Source: an uncultured Lachnospiraceae bacterium
GTDB taxonomy: Bacteria; Bacillota_A; Clostridia; Lachnospirales; Lachnospiraceae
Length of the DNA stretch: 7,987 nt
NCBI GenBank assembly: GCA_902767195.1
Contig: CACXGS010000372.1
Location: 1-7,987 of the forward strand
Direction: 5' to 3'
Below, one piece after another: positions 5,788 through 7,987 of the stretch. The notes under the pieces were generated by a model. The model saw only the letters and a program-made list of their open reading frames with translations, made no database searches and was not told the DNA's origin. Within the stretch, counting starts at the first letter, position 1. Each line of letters begins with the position of its first letter. The position numbers and the translations under genes are program-made.

Positions 5788-6600
5788 ATGGCTACTTTTA
5801 AGACAAATGACAATGTAGAGATTTATTACGAGGTACATGGTGAAGGAAGACCCCTCTTCATGCTTCCTGGCTGGACCTGTACAACAAATTTCTGGAGGAA
5901 CAATGTCCCGGAGCTTTCGAAGACATGTAAAGTAATCTGCATGGATATGAGAGGCCATGGACAGTCCGAAAAGGTGATGCACAGCCATCGTATTTCACGC
6001 TATGCCATGGATGTAAAGAATCTTCTGGATCACCTTGACGTCGAAGACGTTACTGTATTAGGCTGGTCCATGGGTGTTTCTATCCTCTGGAGCTACATTG
6101 AACTTTTTGGACATCACAGGATCAGTGGATTAGTATGTGTTGACCAGTCTCCGGCACAGTACATTGGGCCAGACTGGCAGTGGGGACAGAACTCCTGTTA
6201 TGATGTTGAGACATTTATCCGGACCTGCTGTGAATCCCAGTTCAATCCCGACGGGCAGGCAGAGGGCCTGGTAGGAGCATGTATTTATAATACTCCTCCG
6301 GCAGAAGACGCAGAATTCCTTGCAAATGAAATAAAGAAATGCCCCCCATACGTACGAATCGAGATCATGAGAGACCACACCAATCTTGACTGGAGAGATT
6401 TCATTCCGACAATCAAGCTTCCGACATTGGTCTGTGTGGCAAGACACAGCCTTGTTTTTGACTGGCAGGGAAGTGCATGGGTTGGCGAAAATATCCCCGG
6501 AGCCAGGACAGAATTCTTTGAGAACTCCGGGCATATGCTTTTCTGGGATGAGCCGGATAAGTTTAATAAGTTGGTTGGAGAATTTGTAGCAAACCATTAA
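5788..6600 (+). CDS. Alpha/beta hydrolase (270 aa)
   Basis: This is a cytoplasmic alpha/beta-hydrolase fold protein without signal peptide. PLFMLPGWT (22-30) is the oxyanion-loop region, DMRGHGQS (53-60) follows the second core strand, LGWSMG (91-96) is the nucleophile elbow with Ser94, and NSGHMLFWDEPDKF (246-259) carries His249. The segment LPTLVCVARHSLVFD (211-225) corresponds to the usual GxxD acid loop, but the canonical Asp position holds Ser221; Asp225 may substitute. The reaction could be ester, lactone, thioester or C-C hydrolysis; sequence alone does not decide. The start at 5788 was chosen for AAGGAGG at 8-nt spacing; a GTG at 5761 in the same frame lies upstream of that site. The glycerate kinase gene follows after about 40 bases with no terminator, so the two probably form an operon under the promoter at 5693-5721. 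Confidence 0.85.
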   Translation: MATFKTNDNVEIYYEVHGEGRPLFMLPGWTCTTNFWRNNVPELSKTCKVICMDMRGHGQSEKVMHSHRISRYAMDVKNLLDHLDVEDVTVLGWSMGVSILWSYIELFGHHRISGLVCVDQSPAQYIGPDWQWGQNSCYDVETFIRTCCESQFNPDGQAEGLVGACIYNTPPAEDAEFLANEIKKCPPYVRIEIMRDHTNLDWRDFIPTIKLPTLVCVARHSLVFDWQGSAWVGENIPGARTEFFENSGHMLFWDEPDKFNKLVGEFVANH

Positions 6601-6640
6601 TCCGCAAACTGCTGACATCAAACGATTACCCAGAGGATTC

Positions 6641-7900
6641 ATGCAGGTGAATACTATGTGTTTAAGAAAAGATGCCAATCGAATCATAAAAGGTTCCATC
6701 CAAAAGGTCCTGCCAGATGAGGCAGTGGCTCGGGCTCTGAAAGGCAAAAATTTTGACGAAGGAAAGCTATATGTGGTTGCTGCAGGAAAAGCAGCCTGGC
6801 AGATGGCTAAGGCAGCTTCCGATGTATTGGGAGAAGCTATAGAAGCGGGGGTAGTTTGTACAAAGTATGATCATGTCATGAGTGACCTTCCCCGTTTCCA
6901 ATGCATGGAGGGAGGACATCCTGTTCCTGATGCCAATTCATATAGGGCAACCCAGATTGCGTTGGATATGACTCAAAACCTTTCTGCAAAGGATACTGTG
7001 ATATTCCTCCTCTCCGGAGGCGGGTCTGCCTTGTTTGAAAAACCACTGTTACCGGAGCATGAAATGGCAGAAATCACAGAACAGTTATTAGCATGCGGGG
7101 CGAACATCATTGAGATGAACACTATTCGGAAAAGACTTTCCGCAGTAAAAGGCGGCAGATTTGCCAGACATTGTCAGCCCGCTCATGTCTATAGCATCGT
7201 GCTCAGTGATATCCTCGGGGATCCTCTGGATATGATCGCGTCCGGTCCTGCCTATCCAGACAACAGTACCTGTCAGGACGCCATGAAAATTGCAGACAAA
7301 TATCATCTCCTGATGAGTGAAGCCGGAAGGAGGTTGCTTTCTGAAGAAACACCTAAGACTTTAAACAATGTAGAAACTGTCATCATCGGAAGCGTAAGGG
7401 AACTGTGTCGGGCAGCAGCAGATATCTGCCGGCAATTGGGGTATATCCCGTTTGTTCTGACTGACCAACTGTCTTGCCAGGCAAAAGAAGCCGGATCTTT
7501 TCTGGCATCGATTGCAAGGACGCACCAGACCACAAAAAAGAGTTTGGCTTTTATCGCCGGCGGCGAAACGATAGTTCATTTGACAGGCTGTGGAAAAGGA
7601 GGCCGTAACCAGGAAGTCGCTCTTTCTGCGGCAGAAGGTATCGCCGGCCTCCGGAATACAGCAATATTCAGTATAGGAAGTGATGGAACCGACGGACCCA
7701 CTGATGCTGCAGGGGGGTATGTTGACGGGACAAGCAGGGAAGTATTGAAAGCAAAGGGATTCGACATCTATCAAAGTCTTCATGACAACAATGCTTATCC
7801 TGCTCTCAAAGCAAGTGACGGTTTGATTTTCACAGGAGCCACCGGGACTAATGTAAACGATGTGTCCGTCGTATTAATCCGAAGAGACACCAACATCTGA
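6641..7900 (+). CDS. Glycerate 2-kinase, MOFRL/DUF4147 type (419 aa)
   Basis: The enzyme phosphorylates D-glycerate with ATP to give 2-phosphoglycerate for lower glycolysis. The N-terminal DUF4147 domain shows VVAAGKAAWQMAKAA (45-59) with the conserved Lys50, GGHPVPD (91-97), LLSGGGSALFEKP (123-135), MNTIRKRLSAVKGG (159-172) and LSDILGDPLDMIASGP (188-203). The C-terminal MOFRL domain shows AGGETIV (306-312), GKGGRNQEVALS (318-329), GSDGTDGPTDAAGG (346-359) and GATGTNVND (399-407). Length is normal and the protein looks intact. Two starts are possible: 6641, with AGAGGA very close upstream, or 6656, with AGGTGA at 5-nt spacing; the second shortens it by 5 residues. Family members make glycerate catabolism possible after sugar-acid or serine breakdown. 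Here the nearby CdaR-type regulator suggests sugar-acid or glycerate control. It follows the hydrolase in a likely operon. Confidence 0.92.
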   Translation: MQVNTMCLRKDANRIIKGSIQKVLPDEAVARALKGKNFDEGKLYVVAAGKAAWQMAKAASDVLGEAIEAGVVCTKYDHVMSDLPRFQCMEGGHPVPDANSYRATQIALDMTQNLSAKDTVIFLLSGGGSALFEKPLLPEHEMAEITEQLLACGANIIEMNTIRKRLSAVKGGRFARHCQPAHVYSIVLSDILGDPLDMIASGPAYPDNSTCQDAMKIADKYHLLMSEAGRRLLSEETPKTLNNVETVIIGSVRELCRAAADICRQLGYIPFVLTDQLSCQAKEAGSFLASIARTHQTTKKSLAFIAGGETIVHLTGCGKGGRNQEVALSAAEGIAGLRNTAIFSIGSDGTDGPTDAAGGYVDGTSREVLKAKGFDIYQSLHDNNAYPALKASDGLIFTGATGTNVNDVSVVLIRRDTNI

Positions 7901-7987
7901 GGATAAAGAGAAATGTCAGGTATCAGGTCGTCTGCTAGCAGGCGGGAGGATAGACAAAAAACTAATTAAATGATAGAATAAAAACAA

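Noticed and set aside
6130..6747. Long minus-strand frame opposite the hydrolase and kinase genes
   Set aside because: It spans the junction of two well-supported plus-strand genes and shows no domain.
7929..7944. CGTCTG-CTAG-CAGGCG hairpin as terminator of the kinase gene
   Set aside because: The stem is only 6 bp with a wobble and no T-run follows (GGAGGATAGACAAAAAAC), so termination is not supported.
7913..7969. 18-residue frame after the glycerate kinase gene
   Set aside because: Very short, no well-placed ribosome site, and composition driven by the local hairpin.

Overview
The window looks like chromosomal DNA from an anaerobic, low-to-moderate GC Firmicute, probably a Clostridia/Lachnospiraceae-type gut organism. 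The basis is strong AGGAGG ribosome sites, AT-rich intergenic DNA, an oxygen-sensitive glycyl radical enzyme, and clostridial-style PocR and CdaR regulators. This is inference from gene content; nothing in the window identifies a species.

Layout, left to right. (1) Positions 1-732, minus strand: 5' part of a PocR-domain sensor/regulator gene that runs off the left edge. (2) 733-1105: AT-rich noncoding DNA holding a tandem direct repeat just upstream of that gene. (3) 1106-1139: terminator hairpin of the leftward operon. (4) 1146-1550, minus: small protein with a serine-recombinase (resolvase) fold whose catalytic residues are gone. (5) 1555-4080, minus: glycyl radical enzyme of the GCVEP dehydratase/lyase type. 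(6) 4081-4478: divergent regulatory region with two families of repeated short boxes, a 15-bp palindrome and a GC-richer foldable segment. (7) 4479-5609, plus: CdaR-type (sugar diacid recognition) transcription factor, followed by a strong terminator at 5632-5678. (8) 5788-6600, plus: alpha/beta hydrolase with its own promoter candidate. (9) 6641-7900, plus: MOFRL-type glycerate 2-kinase, probably cotranscribed with the hydrolase. The last 87 bases hold no gene I can support.

The genes look like a small catabolic island under at least two ligand-sensing regulators. The glycyl radical enzyme would split or dehydrate a small hydroxylated substrate, the hydrolase could release or process an acyl or ester intermediate, and the kinase would feed glycerate into glycolysis as 2-phosphoglycerate. 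Glycerate and sugar diacids are known effectors of CdaR regulators, which makes a CdaR-glycerate link reasonable. The substrate of the radical enzyme cannot be read from the sequence.

The most unusual points are these. The radical enzyme is followed not by its radical-SAM activase but by a catalytically dead resolvase-fold protein with a CPGC motif. The enzyme carries an insertion of about 50 residues between its active-site cysteine and its radical glycine. The regulatory boxes are clustered in the divergent promoter region, and one type recurs upstream of the PocR gene.
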